A stretch of DNA of 64,000 bases from NCBI GenBank assembly GCA_965227145.1, contig OZ245730.1, positions 5,704,001-5,768,000 of the forward strand, in the 5' to 3' direction. The DNA is from JACKAQ01 sp965227145 (GTDB taxonomy: Bacteria; Calditrichota; Calditrichia; RBG-13-44-9; J075). This document shows positions 43,524 through 53,260 of the stretch, in pieces (the first letter of the stretch is position 1; every line of letters starts with the position of its first letter). Both the position numbers and the translations under genes were made by a program. The notes beneath the pieces were generated by a model that was not told the DNA's origin, made no database searches, and saw only the letters and a list, made by a program, of their open reading frames with translations.

Positions 43524-43990
43524 GTGTTGCTCCATTCGTTTTGGTGTATTGATAGCATTTATTCCTGTTTCTACGGTATAAAAAAACCGGTGTCTCATTT
43601 TCAAACCGCGAATAAAGACATCGGCAGCCACAATATCCGGCCGCTATTTACCGGCTCGCATTCTGTTGCAACGTTACATTTTGAACAAACCCGCGTTGCT
43701 GTTATTGTGGAAATATAAGATAATATGCGCCAAAAAAATTCCAAGCGGTTTCGAAAAATCGATATTTTGGGAGATGGATATTAACAAACGGCTGGAAATG
43801 TGTGATTGCGGAATAGCTAAAATCAGCTCTGCCGGAAAACAAAACCGCGGATCAATTGCGACCCGCGGTTCAATTCGTTTCATCAAAAAAATGGGATAGT
43901 GTTGACAGATTTATGCATGGCAATTTCTGCGAAGGCAGGAATTACCGGATTTTCAGCAAAAATATTCTCTCAGTCAAGAAATGCAGATTT
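43524..43990. other. 467-bp intergenic region
   Basis: It holds the promoter of nhaA at its left end and the hairpin at 43843-43870. No coding sequence is convincing. A fragment near 43924 (TTCTGCGAAGGCAGGAATTACC) resembles the stretch at 29083-29105 and may be a dispersed short repeat. Confidence 0.5.
43843..43870 (-). terminator. terminator of the small Cys-rich lipoprotein gene
   Basis: Arms AACCGCGG/CCGCGGTT around a 12-bp loop; on the minus strand it is followed by TTTGTTTT. It lies about 120 bp after the stop of the lipoprotein gene. Confidence 0.6.
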
Positions 43991-44446
43991 TCAATCGGGG
44001 ATTTCCACAGATTTGGTCATCATTTCGCTATCGCCGCACCAGAATTTGCATTCGTATGTGCCGCCTTCCGGCACTTCGACGGTAACGTTTGCATCAAAAC
44101 TGCTGATCATTTGCGCGCACATATCACCGGGATCGCGTTTGCCGAAAACGGTAATCAGCCGCCCGGTGTCCGTTTTCTCAACTTCAAAATGGGAAAATTT
44201 CCAACACATATCCGGCGTTTGAACGGTTACTTTAAACGCGGCGCTGTTGCTGCTAACGCCAACGGAATCGATTTCGATGACCTGCAATTTTTTGATAATC
44301 ATATTTGACGGTGCCGCTTTGCTGTCTGAAGCGCTGTCTTCAGGTTTCGGCAATTCCTCATTTTTGGAAACATCGTGCCGTGAACAGGCAACGGTGAGCA
44401 TCGCGAGAATCAGCACCAATACCCCTCTATTCGACCAATTTCGCAT
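43991..44446 (-). CDS. Cys-rich lipoprotein of unknown function
   Basis: A 151-residue protein. The signal peptide (NRGVLVLILAMLTVAC) ends in a clear lipobox. The mature part has a short acidic linker (EELPKPEDSASDS) and a beta-rich domain with Cys in MCWKF, DMCAQM, YECKFWCG; two disulfides are possible. ATG at 44446 follows GAGGAGAAGAGCG. No family is recognised. Confidence 0.7.
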   Translation of the reverse strand: MRNWSNRGVLVLILAMLTVACSRHDVSKNEELPKPEDSASDSKAAPSNMIIKKLQVIEIDSVGVSSNSAAFKVTVQTPDMCWKFSHFEVEKTDTGRLITVFGKRDPGDMCAQMISSFDANVTVEVPEGGTYECKFWCGDSEMMTKSVEIPD

Positions 44447-44530
44447 CGCTCTTCTCCTCGTTTCGTGATTGTTGATACGTCCGGTTTTCACCGGAAATGA
44501 ACTTCCGGCGAAAAATTACCGGAATAAATT

Positions 44531-44580
44531 AAACGCTGCCGTATCGCAAAAGTTCGTGACTGAGCGATACGGCAGCGTTT
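44531..44580 (-). terminator. terminator after the subtilisin gene
   Basis: Perfect 17-bp arms (AAACGCTGCCGTATCGC and its complement) around a 16-bp loop, 26 bp after the protease stop. On the minus strand TTTAATTTATT follows. Confidence 0.75.
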
Positions 44581-44606
44581 CTGAAATCCGTGAACCGATG
44601 GAAAAT

Positions 44607-46394
44607 TTATTTGCGACGTTTGAACAAAAAGTAGGGTAACCCGATAAAAATCAGCAAATTAAAAAACACGGTCGCGAACAGATCCAGCCCGAAGTGACCG
44701 GAATTTAACGTCATCGCCGATGCGCCGCAAAGCCCGCCGCCGTTTCCGGGCGGAGGTGTTCCGGTGACGTCGAACGCCAGCATCCGGCCGGTGGTGCTGT
44801 TATTGGCGTTATCCGTCGCTTTTACGGAATATTCGATAGTTGTGCCGATCGCTTGCGGCGGAATATTGGCGGTGTAGCTGACGCCGTTTGCCGTCATCGG
44901 GACAGCGCCGGTGCCGCTGCCGGAACCGCTGAGTGTGTAATTCAGCGTTGCGTTGGCAATGCTGCCGTCATCCACGATAAACGCGGTGATGGTGTATGGC
45001 GTTTGGTCGTCGTTGGTATCTTCGTGTTTTTCGGTGGTGATCAGCGGATTGCCGGAAAGCGCCTTCGCCGCATTCACCCGGCCTTCGGTAACGGTGCGAT
45101 CCACAAAATCATTTACGAAATCGACGCTGCCCATCAACCGGTATTTCAGCGCGATGTGACCGATATTCGGATATTGCGCCTTCACCAGCGCAGCCGTTCC
45201 CGCCGCGTACGGCGTTGCCATCGATGTTCCGCTGAATGATTGGTAATTATCGTTAGGCGTGGTGCTGAGGATATCCGATCCCGGCGCAGCCAGATCCACC
45301 GTGGTTTTGCCGTAATTCGAAAAGCTGGAACGAATATCCCGCCGGTCGGACGATGCAACGGCCAGCATATTTTCCGATGTGTAATTGGAGGGATAATTCG
45401 GGTTCGAATCGTTGTTGTTATTTTCGTTGCCCGCCGCTGCGACAAACAGAATGCCGGCCTGATTGGCAGCTTCGACCGCATCTGCCAGCGCCTGCGAAAA
45501 TCCGCCGCCGCCCCAGCTGTTGCTGAGAATGGGAATATTCATTTGAACGGCGTATAAAATTGCATCGATGGCGTCGGATGTGCTGCCGGAGCCGCTGCCG
45601 GTCAAAAATTTCAGCCCGACCAGGCTAACGTTCCAGTTGATGCCGGAAATGCCGCGATTGTTGTTTCCCGCCGCGCCGATGATGCCTGCGCAATGTGTGC
45701 CGTGGGCGTTATCGTCAAACGGATCGTTGTCGTTGTTGGCGAAATCCCAACCGCGCCAGTCATCCACAAATCCGTTGCCGTCGTCATCCACGCCGTTGGT
45801 TTCTTTGCCGTTGCCGCTTTCACCGGGATTTTTCCAGATGTTGGCTTGTAAATCCGGGTGATTGTAATCGATGCCCGTATCGATGACGCCGACAATCACG
45901 CTTTGGCTGCCGCGCTGGGTATCCCATGCATCGGTTCCGTCGATATCTGCATCGCTGGTACCGCCGCTTTGCCCGGTGTTTTTCAGCGCCCACTGTTCAC
46001 CAAAACGGCTGTCGTTGGGCGTTGTTTCCAAAGCGTACACATAAAAATTCGGTTCGGCGTATTCCACATTGGGATCGCTGCGCAATTCGTTGAGCAGTTC
46101 CTCCATTTTGTCGCCATCAACCGATCGCGCCGATGGCCCATCCATCGTATATTTCACCACACCGATCGATTCGTAGGATTTTTGCGCTTTCACGCCTTTG
46201 TCGCTCAACAATCCCTCAACGGATCGAATGCCAAGCTGACTTTTAAATTTCACCAACACTTCGCCGGGAACGTAGGTTTCCTGCGAACGTTCGATGTTAA
46301 ACAATTTTGCATCTGCGCTATCCTGCCCAAAGGATGATGCGCCCAATATCAATAACCACCCCACCAACAGCAATTTTGAGGATTGCCGGGTCAT
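44607..46394 (-). CDS. subtilisin-like (S8) protease with C-terminal anchor
   Basis: A 595-residue secreted serine protease. Signal peptide (about 1-23); an inhibitor-I9-like propeptide (about 40-120; YVPGEVLVKFKSQLG); and an S8 domain (about 125-430) with the catalytic Asp in VGVIDTGIDYNHPDL, His in DNAHGTHCAGIIG and Ser in FSGTSMATPYAAG. A short Ig-like domain follows (about 460-545). The end has a Pro/Gly-rich stretch with one Cys (PPPGNGGGLCGASA), a hydrophobic helix (FFNLLIFIGLPYFLF) and the basic tail KRRK, the layout of CTERM sorting signals. ATG follows GGAGAAAAAAAT. Confidence 0.92.
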   Translation of the reverse strand: MTRQSSKLLLVGWLLILGASSFGQDSADAKLFNIERSQETYVPGEVLVKFKSQLGIRSVEGLLSDKGVKAQKSYESIGVVKYTMDGPSARSVDGDKMEELLNELRSDPNVEYAEPNFYVYALETTPNDSRFGEQWALKNTGQSGGTSDADIDGTDAWDTQRGSQSVIVGVIDTGIDYNHPDLQANIWKNPGESGNGKETNGVDDDGNGFVDDWRGWDFANNDNDPFDDNAHGTHCAGIIGAAGNNNRGISGINWNVSLVGLKFLTGSGSGSTSDAIDAILYAVQMNIPILSNSWGGGGFSQALADAVEAANQAGILFVAAAGNENNNNDSNPNYPSNYTSENMLAVASSDRRDIRSSFSNYGKTTVDLAAPGSDILSTTPNDNYQSFSGTSMATPYAAGTAALVKAQYPNIGHIALKYRLMGSVDFVNDFVDRTVTEGRVNAAKALSGNPLITTEKHEDTNDDQTPYTITAFIVDDGSIANATLNYTLSGSGSGTGAVPMTANGVSYTANIPPQAIGTTIEYSVKATDNANNSTTGRMLAFDVTGTPPPGNGGGLCGASAMTLNSGHFGLDLFATVFFNLLIFIGLPYFLFKRRK

Positions 46395-46547
46395 ATTTTT
46401 TTCTCCGGTTTAGTGGATTTCGGACATTCATCCCTGATGGATTTATCCCTACCTGTTCCCTGTATTGTTGTGATTCGGGTAAATATAGCCGAATTAAGTT
46501 AAACGATGTTGATATTTGTCAATTGTGGCAGCAGGAATCGGTGTGAA

Positions 46548-47210
46548 TTAGCAGGAAGTCGTGCTAAATGTGGCAACTTCGCGGAGAATACCGTCGGTTG
46601 ATGAACCGGATAAAAATAATCGAACCGTCTGAACGCTGTATTTGTGGGTTGCGTTTAGCAGCAAATCGGGCAATCCGTCGCCGTTCAAATCGCCGGACCA
46701 CAGCAATTGCCAGCCGCCTTCTTCGCTCCACCCGGTTTGATAAATAACTTGTTGGCGGGTGCCGTCGCCAAATACGAGCTGGTATCCGTTATCGCCGAAC
46801 GGCTGCTCGGTGAGCGAAAATTGGCGTTCGCCGAGCAATAGCGTTGCCTGCCCGTTTTGCAGATTGATATCGCAAACCGGCAGCGTGTCCTCCGCGAAAA
46901 ACGGTGCGTCGCTGAGCAGCGCCAACGCGTCGATGCAGCCGGAATGCGCAATTCGCAGCCCGCTTTTTTCATCTGCGCCATCCACACATGCATCGTGAAC
47001 GGCAGTCAGCGAAAGGGTTGTTTTCTGGAGCGAGCCATCCGCGCAAAGCGCCCACCAGCCGGTGGTTTCGGGAATTTGCACATTATCACCGTGAAAATCG
47101 CCCGGCAATAACAAACTTACTGGCGGATCGGTTTGGGCTTTCCCGACAACAGACGGCAGCAGCAAAATAATCAGCAAAGATACGATGTTTTTCCAAATCG
47201 ATGAGCACAT
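46548..47210 (-). CDS. exported protein with FG-GAP/VCBS-like motif
   Basis: A 220-residue protein with a signal peptide (IVSLLIILLLPSVVGKAQ). The C-terminal part contains LLWSGDLNGDGLPDLLLNATHKY, a calcium-binding VCBS/FG-GAP type motif, and the whole ends in Cys. Several other Cys (WWALCADG, HDACVDG, HSGCIDA, LPVCDIN) suggest disulfides. ATG follows AAGGTGCGAAACC. Its function is unknown; it is downstream of the small membrane protein gene on the same strand. Confidence 0.65.
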   Translation of the reverse strand: MCSSIWKNIVSLLIILLLPSVVGKAQTDPPVSLLLPGDFHGDNVQIPETTGWWALCADGSLQKTTLSLTAVHDACVDGADEKSGLRIAHSGCIDALALLSDAPFFAEDTLPVCDINLQNGQATLLLGERQFSLTEQPFGDNGYQLVFGDGTRQQVIYQTGWSEEGGWQLLWSGDLNGDGLPDLLLNATHKYSVQTVRLFLSGSSTDGILREVATFSTTSC

Positions 47211-47257
47211 GGTTTCGCACCTTTTTTTGTGGAAACATCGGTGTAACTATTGAAGAA

Positions 47258-47668
47258 TCAGTGAGTTACGTTGATATCTTTTCTGGCGGTAGAAATGGAA
47301 ATAGTGAATCCCGCCAGCACATCAACCAACGCCAGCAACGTGATAATGAGGAAAGCCGGTGTACCAAAACTCGGCACCAAAATAAATTCGAGGAGGAATA
47401 TGATGAAAATGAACATCGAGAAAATGTGCTCAACTGTTGTCGAACGGCTGGTGCTGGTCGATTTTGCAATTTCGAAAAAGAGCAGCAGAATTCCGAACAT
47501 CACCAAAGCGTCTTCCAAAACCAGTGAGAAATACATCCCGGAAAACAGGAAGCCGCCCACAAGTTCGTTGCTCATCATCAGCGACATATCGCCGCCGAAA
47601 GAAAAATACATCATGTTATACAACACCAAAATCATACTCAACAAGGGTAATTTGACAAATCTTAACAT
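47258..47668 (-). CDS. small four-helix membrane protein
   Basis: A 136-residue very hydrophobic protein with about four membrane segments (LLSMILVLYNMMYFSF, YFSLVLEDALVMFGILLLFFEIA, FSMFIFIIFLLEFILV, FLIITLLALVDVLAGFTISI). No family is recognised with confidence. GGAG lies 10 bp before the ATG. Confidence 0.65.
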   Translation of the reverse strand: MLRFVKLPLLSMILVLYNMMYFSFGGDMSLMMSNELVGGFLFSGMYFSLVLEDALVMFGILLLFFEIAKSTSTSRSTTVEHIFSMFIFIIFLLEFILVPSFGTPAFLIITLLALVDVLAGFTISISTARKDINVTH

Positions 47669-47815
47669 GTGGTGCAGACTCCGTTTGCGTTAGCCCTAAC
47701 TTTAGAAAAAACAGTGGAAATAAGCAAGAGATTTTGGGAAATCCATCAGAATTACAGGGATGAAATCCAAAATGTGATTCAAATACAATGTTGATCTTGA
47801 TTAGTAATACCACAT

Positions 47816-47897
47816 TTGCAGCTAAGGAACAAAGTGTTCAAATGTGATTCAAATAATTAGTTTTTAACACTTTGCGTTCTTTGTGCCTTAGCTGCAA
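47816..47897. repeat. inverted repeat before the TPR gene's 3' end
   Basis: Outer arms TTGCAGCTAAGG/CCTTAGCTGCAA and inner arms CAAAGTGTT/AACACTTTG. A 15-bp direct repeat (AAATGTGATTCAAAT) occurs at 47770-47784 and again at 47840-47854 inside the loop. This could be a degenerate mobile fragment or a terminator of the TPR gene. Confidence 0.55.
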
Positions 47898-47911
47898 CAG
47901 AAGCATCCCGC

Positions 47912-49138
47912 TTATTTCAACGCCCGGATGCGTTTTTTGGCATATTGCGCCTGCTCGGAATTGCTATTGTTCACCATCGCCAAATAATGTTCGAAGGCTT
48001 GTTTTGCTGCGGAATTCTGGTTCAATTCATCGTAAGCCAGCGCTTTAAAATAGGCGGCGTTGGCAAATGTTGCGTCCATCCCGAGGGTTTTTTCGTAATC
48101 AGCGATGGCTGATTTCCGGCGTCCGCGAAGGTGCTGCACCCGTCCGCGCTGGTAAACTGCTTTCGCGTAATTTTCGTCTATTTCGATCACTTTGTCGAAA
48201 TCCGCGATGGCTTCTTGATACAATTTTAGTTCCGAATACGCCATTCCTCGATAATAAAATGCGTCCGTAAACCGCGGATTGCGTTCCAGCGCATCATAAA
48301 AATCATCCACGGCCAGATTGTATTTTCCGCTTTCGTAATACGCAACGCCGCGATTCAAAAAGCCAAACACCGAACCGGTATCGATTTGCACATGTTGGGT
48401 AAAATATGTAATCGCCTGTTTATATTTTTGCTCCCGCAGATATATTTCGCCCATGTGATACGCCAAATCCGCATCCGCGCGGCAGGCGAGCGATGCCGTA
48501 AAATCTGCAAACGCTTTTTCCTGATCGCCCAGTTGTTCGTAAATCGCACCGCGACGGGCGAATGCTTCGGCGTTTTCCGGATCGATTGCCAGCAATTTTG
48601 AATACGCATCGATAGCTGCGCCGTTTTCCATTTTGCGTTCCAGCAATTGCGCCCGGCGCAGCAGCGCCGTTTGGTCAGCCGGATTGTGTTCGAGAATGTT
48701 GGCGTAATCTGCCAGCGCATCGTCGGTTTTGGATTGCGCTTCGTTGAAAAATGCCCGCAAATACCAGCCGTTGGTGTAATTTTTCTGTTTTTTGATGCCT
48801 TTGTCCAGCGCTTTTACGGCTTTATCCGGCTTACCTTTTTCAAATTCCTGTATCGATTTGAAAATTTCTTTCGCGGCGTTCTTGTCCAGCGTTTCGTTTT
48901 GTGCATCTTTCGCGATGGCAAATCCCCATTCGATCAGCGGGTTTTCCGGATCGATTGCCAGCGCTTTGGCAAATCCGGCAACGGCATCGTCGAACTTCTT
49001 TTTATTGCCATTTTTGGCGGCTTCTTCGATAATTTTTTTCGCCGGATTGTCGCCGGCATTGTTATCCGCAACCAGCGATTGCCCGATCATCACCCCAAAA
49101 ATCACCCAAATTGCGATGGTTTTGCGAAAAATTTGCAT
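47912..49138 (-). CDS. exported TPR-repeat protein
   Basis: A 408-residue protein with a signal peptide (AIWVIFGVMIGQSLVA) and about nine tetratricopeptide repeats from residue 45 to the end, e.g. AEAFARRGAIYEQLGDQEKAFADF, FGFLNRGVAYYESGKYNLAVDDF and TDAFYYRGMAYSELKLYQEAIADF. TPR solenoids hold protein partners; this one acts in the periplasm. ATG follows AAGGGAATACA. The partner is not evident from the neighbours. Confidence 0.88.
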   Translation of the reverse strand: MQIFRKTIAIWVIFGVMIGQSLVADNNAGDNPAKKIIEEAAKNGNKKKFDDAVAGFAKALAIDPENPLIEWGFAIAKDAQNETLDKNAAKEIFKSIQEFEKGKPDKAVKALDKGIKKQKNYTNGWYLRAFFNEAQSKTDDALADYANILEHNPADQTALLRRAQLLERKMENGAAIDAYSKLLAIDPENAEAFARRGAIYEQLGDQEKAFADFTASLACRADADLAYHMGEIYLREQKYKQAITYFTQHVQIDTGSVFGFLNRGVAYYESGKYNLAVDDFYDALERNPRFTDAFYYRGMAYSELKLYQEAIADFDKVIEIDENYAKAVYQRGRVQHLRGRRKSAIADYEKTLGMDATFANAAYFKALAYDELNQNSAAKQAFEHYLAMVNNSNSEQAQYAKKRIRALK

Positions 49139-49168
49139 GTATTCCCTTTGTAAATATTCAACGAAACA

Positions 49169-49265
49169 TTAACCGCAGAGGACGAGAAGAGCGCAGAGAA
49201 AAAATAAATAGAGCGTTGTTCGTCTTCCGGTCAATCTCTGCGATCGTTGCGCACGCTGCGGTTAA
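49169..49265. repeat. inverted repeat in the TPR gene promoter region
   Basis: Outer arms TTAACCGCAG/CTGCGGTTAA and inner CGCAGAG/CTCTGCG. The CGCAGAG motif is a well-known dispersed intergenic repeat in many environmental genomes. It lies between carB and the TPR gene. Confidence 0.6.
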
Positions 49266-49342
49266 AAACAATTTTCCAATAAAACGGCGACATTATACAG
49301 AAAGATCCGGCGGCATGCAAGTGAAGATGCGCCGAAATGCAA

Positions 49343-49365
49343 AACGCCCGCGATTTGCGGGCGTT
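49343..49365 (-). terminator. terminator of carB
   Basis: Nine-bp stem AACGCCCGC/GCGGGCGTT with a 5-bp loop, 32 bp beyond the carB stop; the minus strand continues with TTTTG. Confidence 0.7.
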
Positions 49366-49396
49366 AGAAATACTTAATCAATTGAAAATACTGCGC

Positions 49397-52300
49397 TTAG
49401 CGGTTGTTGGTGGAAATATACTCCCGCCAGCTTTTCAACTCCAGATCTTCCAGTTTTACAGTGGAAATGGATTCGGCAAAGCGCATCACCAACTGGCGAT
49501 TGGTGAGCAACGGCACGTTGTAATCCACTGCCGCGCGGCGAATCATGTAGTCGTTGGTCAGCTCTTCTTCCTGATAGTTTTTGGGGATGTTCACCACCAG
49601 GTCAATTTTGCCTTCCTGAATATATTCAATCGTATTTGGCGTTTTCTTTTTCAGCGGCCAGTGCAGCAATTCCGATTCGATGCCGTTGCTGCGCAGGAAT
49701 TTTTCCGTGCCCCAGGTGGCATACAATTTCAGCCCCATATTGGACATGAGGCGGCAGCTTTTCAGCAAATCCGCTTTCGATTCCACCGAACCGGTGGAGA
49801 GCAGCACGCTGCGGATCGGGTAGCGGTAGCCAACGGAAATGAGCGCTTTCAAAAACGCTTCCTCAAAATTATTGCCGAGGCAGCCCACTTCCCCGGTGGA
49901 AGCCATTTCCACACCCAGCGTCGGGTCTGCGCCTTCCAGTCGGGTGAATGAAAACTGCGGCGCTTTTACGCCCACATAATTCAGCTCGAACAGCGAGTGT
50001 TTGCGCGGGGTAACCTGGTGACCCATGATCACCCGGGTTGCCAGATCGATAAAATTGTCATCCAGAATTTTGGAAACAAACGGGAAACTGCGCGATGCCC
50101 GCAGGTTACATTCGATTACTTTCACCGAGTTTGTTTTGGCGATAAACTGCATGTTGAACGGTCCGTTGATGCGCAGCGCACCGGCAATTTTTTGGGAAAT
50201 CTGGCGAATCTGGCGAACGGTTTCCATGTATGTGCGTTGCGGCGGCAGCACCAGCGTGGCGTCGCCGGAGTGAACGCCGGCGTTTTCCACGTGTTCGGAA
50301 ATGGCGTAAACCAGCACTTCGCCATCGCGGGCAACCGCGTCCATTTCAATTTCTTTGGCGTTTTCCAGAAATTTGCTGATCACCGTCGGGTGATCCGGTG
50401 AAAGTTTGGTGGCTTTTTTGAGATATTTGTCCAGTTCATCATGGGTGGAGGCAACGGCCATCGCCGCACCGCTGAGCACGTATGACGGACGAATGAGCAC
50501 CGGAAAACCGACTTCATCGGCAAATTTCCGGGCATCTTCCAACGTGCTGAGCATTTTCCATTCCGGCTGATCCACGCCCAGCTTGTCCAGCAAACCGGAG
50601 AAATTACGCCGGTCTTCCGCCATGTGGATGCTTTCCGGCGATGTGCCCAAAATCCGCACGCCTTCGTTACCCAATTTCAGCGCGAGGTTGTTGGGAATCT
50701 GCCCGCCCATCGAAACGATCACGCCAACGGGATTGAGTTTGTGGTTCAGTTCAACCACGGTTTCCTGAATAATTTCATCAAATATCAGCATGTCGAATTC
50801 ATCGTAATCCGTGCTGACGGTTTCCGGATTGTAGTTGAGCATCACGGTTTTGTAGCCGAGTTTGCGCAGTGTCATGCCTGCGTTTACGCAGCACCAGTCG
50901 AATTCCACCGAGCTGCCGATGCGATAGGCGCCGGAGCCGAGAATGATTACCGGCATCGCCGGTGGATCGAGTTCATCGTGGGTGCCGTTGTAGGACAGAT
51001 ACAAATAATTGGTGAACGCCGGATATTCCGCGCCGAGCGTGTCGATCTGGCGGATAAACGGGCGAATCTCATTTTTGTGGCGGAACTGGCGGACCTGCTG
51101 CGCTGTTCTTCCGGTGATCAGCCCGATCTGCTGATCGGAATAACCGGCTTGTTTGGCTTCCAAAACCAGTGTTGGCAGGAGCGGTTTTTTCTTGCCTTCG
51201 GTGAGCTGTTTTTCCAGCGACACCACCCGTTCTATTTTGTGCAAAAACCATTTGTCGATATGCGATAATTTGTGGATTTGCTGAACGGTCATCCCGGATT
51301 TCAGCGCTTCCACAATTGCGAAAACGCGTTCTTCGGTCGGTTCTTTCAACTCTTTTTTGAGGTTGTCGAACTCGAACAGATCGCTGTTGGCAACCAATCC
51401 GTTGGCGCCGGTTTCCAGCATCCGCAGCGCTTTTTGCAGCGCTTCCTCGAACTTGCGACCGATGGCCATCACTTCGCCGACGGATTTCATGCCGGAGCCG
51501 AGTTTGCGTTTTACGCGGCGGAATTTTTTCAAATCCCAGCGCGGGACTTTTACCACAACGTAATCGAGCGACGGCTCGAAAAATGCTTTCGTAATTTTGG
51601 TGACGGCATTTGGCAACTCGTGCAAACCGTAGCCGAGCGCCAGTTTTGCGGCCACAAACGCCAGCGGATATCCCGTAGCTTTGGACGCCAGCGCCGAACT
51701 GCGCGACAGCCGCGCGTTAACTTCGATAATCCGGTATTGCTCCGATTTGGAATCCAGCGCGTACTGAATGTTGCATTCGCCGACGATGCCCAAATGGCGA
51801 ATCACGCGGATGGCAACTTCGCGGAGCATGTGATATTCTTTATTGGAAAGGGTTTGGCTGGGCGCAACCACAATGCTTTCGCCGGTGTGAATGCCCATCG
51901 GGTCAAAATTTTCCATGTTGCAAACGGTGATGCAGTTATCGAAACGGTCGCGCATCACTTCGTACTCGATTTCCTTCCAGCCTTCGAGATATTCTTCGAC
52001 CAGAATTTGTGAAGCATGCGCCAGCGATTTGCTGGCCAGCGCGCGCACCTGTTTCTCGTTGCGGCAAACACCGGAGCCGAGTCCGCCCAACGCGTACGCG
52101 ATGCGGATAATCACCGGATAACCCAGTTCCGCAGCCGTTTCGATGGCATCGTTTACGGTGGAAACCGCATTGCTGCGTGCGCTCATCGCGTTTATTTCAT
52201 TCAGCCGGGTCACAAATCGTGCCCGGTCTTCTGTATCGATGACCGCCTGAATCGGCGTACCGAGCACCCGGACATTGTATTTTTCGAAAACGCCGGCTTC

Positions 52301-52618
52301 GTCCAGTTTCATGCCGCAGTTGAGCGCTGTTTGTCCGCCAAAGCTGACCAAAATGCCGTCCGGTTTTTCTTTGGCGATCACTTTTTCCACAAATTGCGGC
52401 GTTACCGGCAGAAAATAAACCTGATCCGCCAAATGGTCTGATGTTTGGATGGTGGCAATATTCGGGTTGATGAGAACGGTCTCGATACCTTCCTCTTTCA
52501 ACGCTTTGATGGCCTGGCTGCCGGAGTAATCAAACTCGCCGGCTTCGCCGATTTTGAGGGCGCCACTGCCCAGAATTATAACTTTTTTTGGGAGATCTAT
52601 ACGATTATTACGGGTCAT
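49397..52618 (-). CDS. carB: carbamoyl-phosphate synthase large subunit
   Basis: The synthetase subunit that makes carbamoyl phosphate from ammonia, bicarbonate and two ATP, for pyrimidine and arginine synthesis. Order seen: carboxyphosphate half with ATP-grasp (about 130-400; RIAYALGGLGSGVCRN, ENFDPMGIHTGESIVVAPSQT), oligomerisation domain (about 420-550), carbamate half (about 560-935; RPSYVLSGAAMAVA, ENAGVHSGDATLVLPP) and the allosteric MGS-like domain (about 950-1073; LYATWGTEKFLRSNGIE). At 1073 residues it is full length. The small subunit carA is not adjacent, so the genes are split in this genome. Confidence 0.95.
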   Translation of the reverse strand: MTRNNRIDLPKKVIILGSGALKIGEAGEFDYSGSQAIKALKEEGIETVLINPNIATIQTSDHLADQVYFLPVTPQFVEKVIAKEKPDGILVSFGGQTALNCGMKLDEAGVFEKYNVRVLGTPIQAVIDTEDRARFVTRLNEINAMSARSNAVSTVNDAIETAAELGYPVIIRIAYALGGLGSGVCRNEKQVRALASKSLAHASQILVEEYLEGWKEIEYEVMRDRFDNCITVCNMENFDPMGIHTGESIVVAPSQTLSNKEYHMLREVAIRVIRHLGIVGECNIQYALDSKSEQYRIIEVNARLSRSSALASKATGYPLAFVAAKLALGYGLHELPNAVTKITKAFFEPSLDYVVVKVPRWDLKKFRRVKRKLGSGMKSVGEVMAIGRKFEEALQKALRMLETGANGLVANSDLFEFDNLKKELKEPTEERVFAIVEALKSGMTVQQIHKLSHIDKWFLHKIERVVSLEKQLTEGKKKPLLPTLVLEAKQAGYSDQQIGLITGRTAQQVRQFRHKNEIRPFIRQIDTLGAEYPAFTNYLYLSYNGTHDELDPPAMPVIILGSGAYRIGSSVEFDWCCVNAGMTLRKLGYKTVMLNYNPETVSTDYDEFDMLIFDEIIQETVVELNHKLNPVGVIVSMGGQIPNNLALKLGNEGVRILGTSPESIHMAEDRRNFSGLLDKLGVDQPEWKMLSTLEDARKFADEVGFPVLIRPSYVLSGAAMAVASTHDELDKYLKKATKLSPDHPTVISKFLENAKEIEMDAVARDGEVLVYAISEHVENAGVHSGDATLVLPPQRTYMETVRQIRQISQKIAGALRINGPFNMQFIAKTNSVKVIECNLRASRSFPFVSKILDDNFIDLATRVIMGHQVTPRKHSLFELNYVGVKAPQFSFTRLEGADPTLGVEMASTGEVGCLGNNFEEAFLKALISVGYRYPIRSVLLSTGSVESKADLLKSCRLMSNMGLKLYATWGTEKFLRSNGIESELLHWPLKKKTPNTIEYIQEGKIDLVVNIPKNYQEEELTNDYMIRRAAVDYNVPLLTNRQLVMRFAESISTVKLEDLELKSWREYISTNNR

Positions 52619-52777
52619 TGTATATTCAAACCTTTGGTTTTAATTGGATTTTTCAATGCGCCCAAAGATAGTGAAAGCGACACCATATTGCAAGATGTCT
52701 ATAAATGACCACTGGCGAATAGTTGTGGTATAGCAACAAAAACCGGCGTAAAAACGCAGAAAAACAGAATTTTTCGG

Positions 52778-53260
52778 TTAGCGAACCAACCCTTCCAGAT
52801 TGAAAAATTTGCGGATATATGACAGTTGTCCGATGTGGTGGGATTCGTGATAACACATAAAATAAAGCGCTCCGCGCAGCGTGTTATCCTGATGCGGAAA
52901 TTCAATCGAAAGCGCCTGCGAAAATGCATCCGCATTCATATTTTCGATGCGCAACAGCAAAATTTGGGTGATGTTATCCCAATCATTTTTGATTTCCGCC
53001 AGTGTGGGATAGGTTGCAGAATCGTCGAAAGTGCTGCCGCGTTTGAACAAGTCGCGATGCGAAAATGCCACTTCATCGCCAAAATAACGGGAAAAGGCGT
53101 AACGGCTGCTGGTGATATGCCCGGCAATCCAGATAAACGGATTTGCATCCGGCGAAACCCGCCGAAGCGCCAGTTCGTCCGTCATCCCGTCCAGCGATTT
53201 GGTAAATAAATAATCAGCAACTTTGATCAGCCCGTGAGCCGCAATTATGGATTCGTGCAT
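52778..53260 (-). CDS. DinB-family protein
   Basis: A 160-residue four-helix protein of the DinB/YfiT superfamily. Possible metal-binding His residues occur in FIWIAGHITSSRY (about 47) and MCYHESHHIGQLSYIRKF (about 140). Related enzymes are thiol transferases or hydrolases; the role of this one is unknown. ATG follows AGAGGAAACC. It stands alone between carB and hflK. Confidence 0.88.
   Translation of the reverse strand: MHESIIAAHGLIKVADYLFTKSLDGMTDELALRRVSPDANPFIWIAGHITSSRYAFSRYFGDEVAFSHRDLFKRGSTFDDSATYPTLAEIKNDWDNITQILLLRIENMNADAFSQALSIEFPHQDNTLRGALYFMCYHESHHIGQLSYIRKFFNLEGLVR

Noticed and set aside
43674..43886. Leftward 70-codon frame in the nhaA-lipoprotein gap
   Set aside because: No binding site or similarity, and it overlaps the terminator hairpin of the lipoprotein gene.
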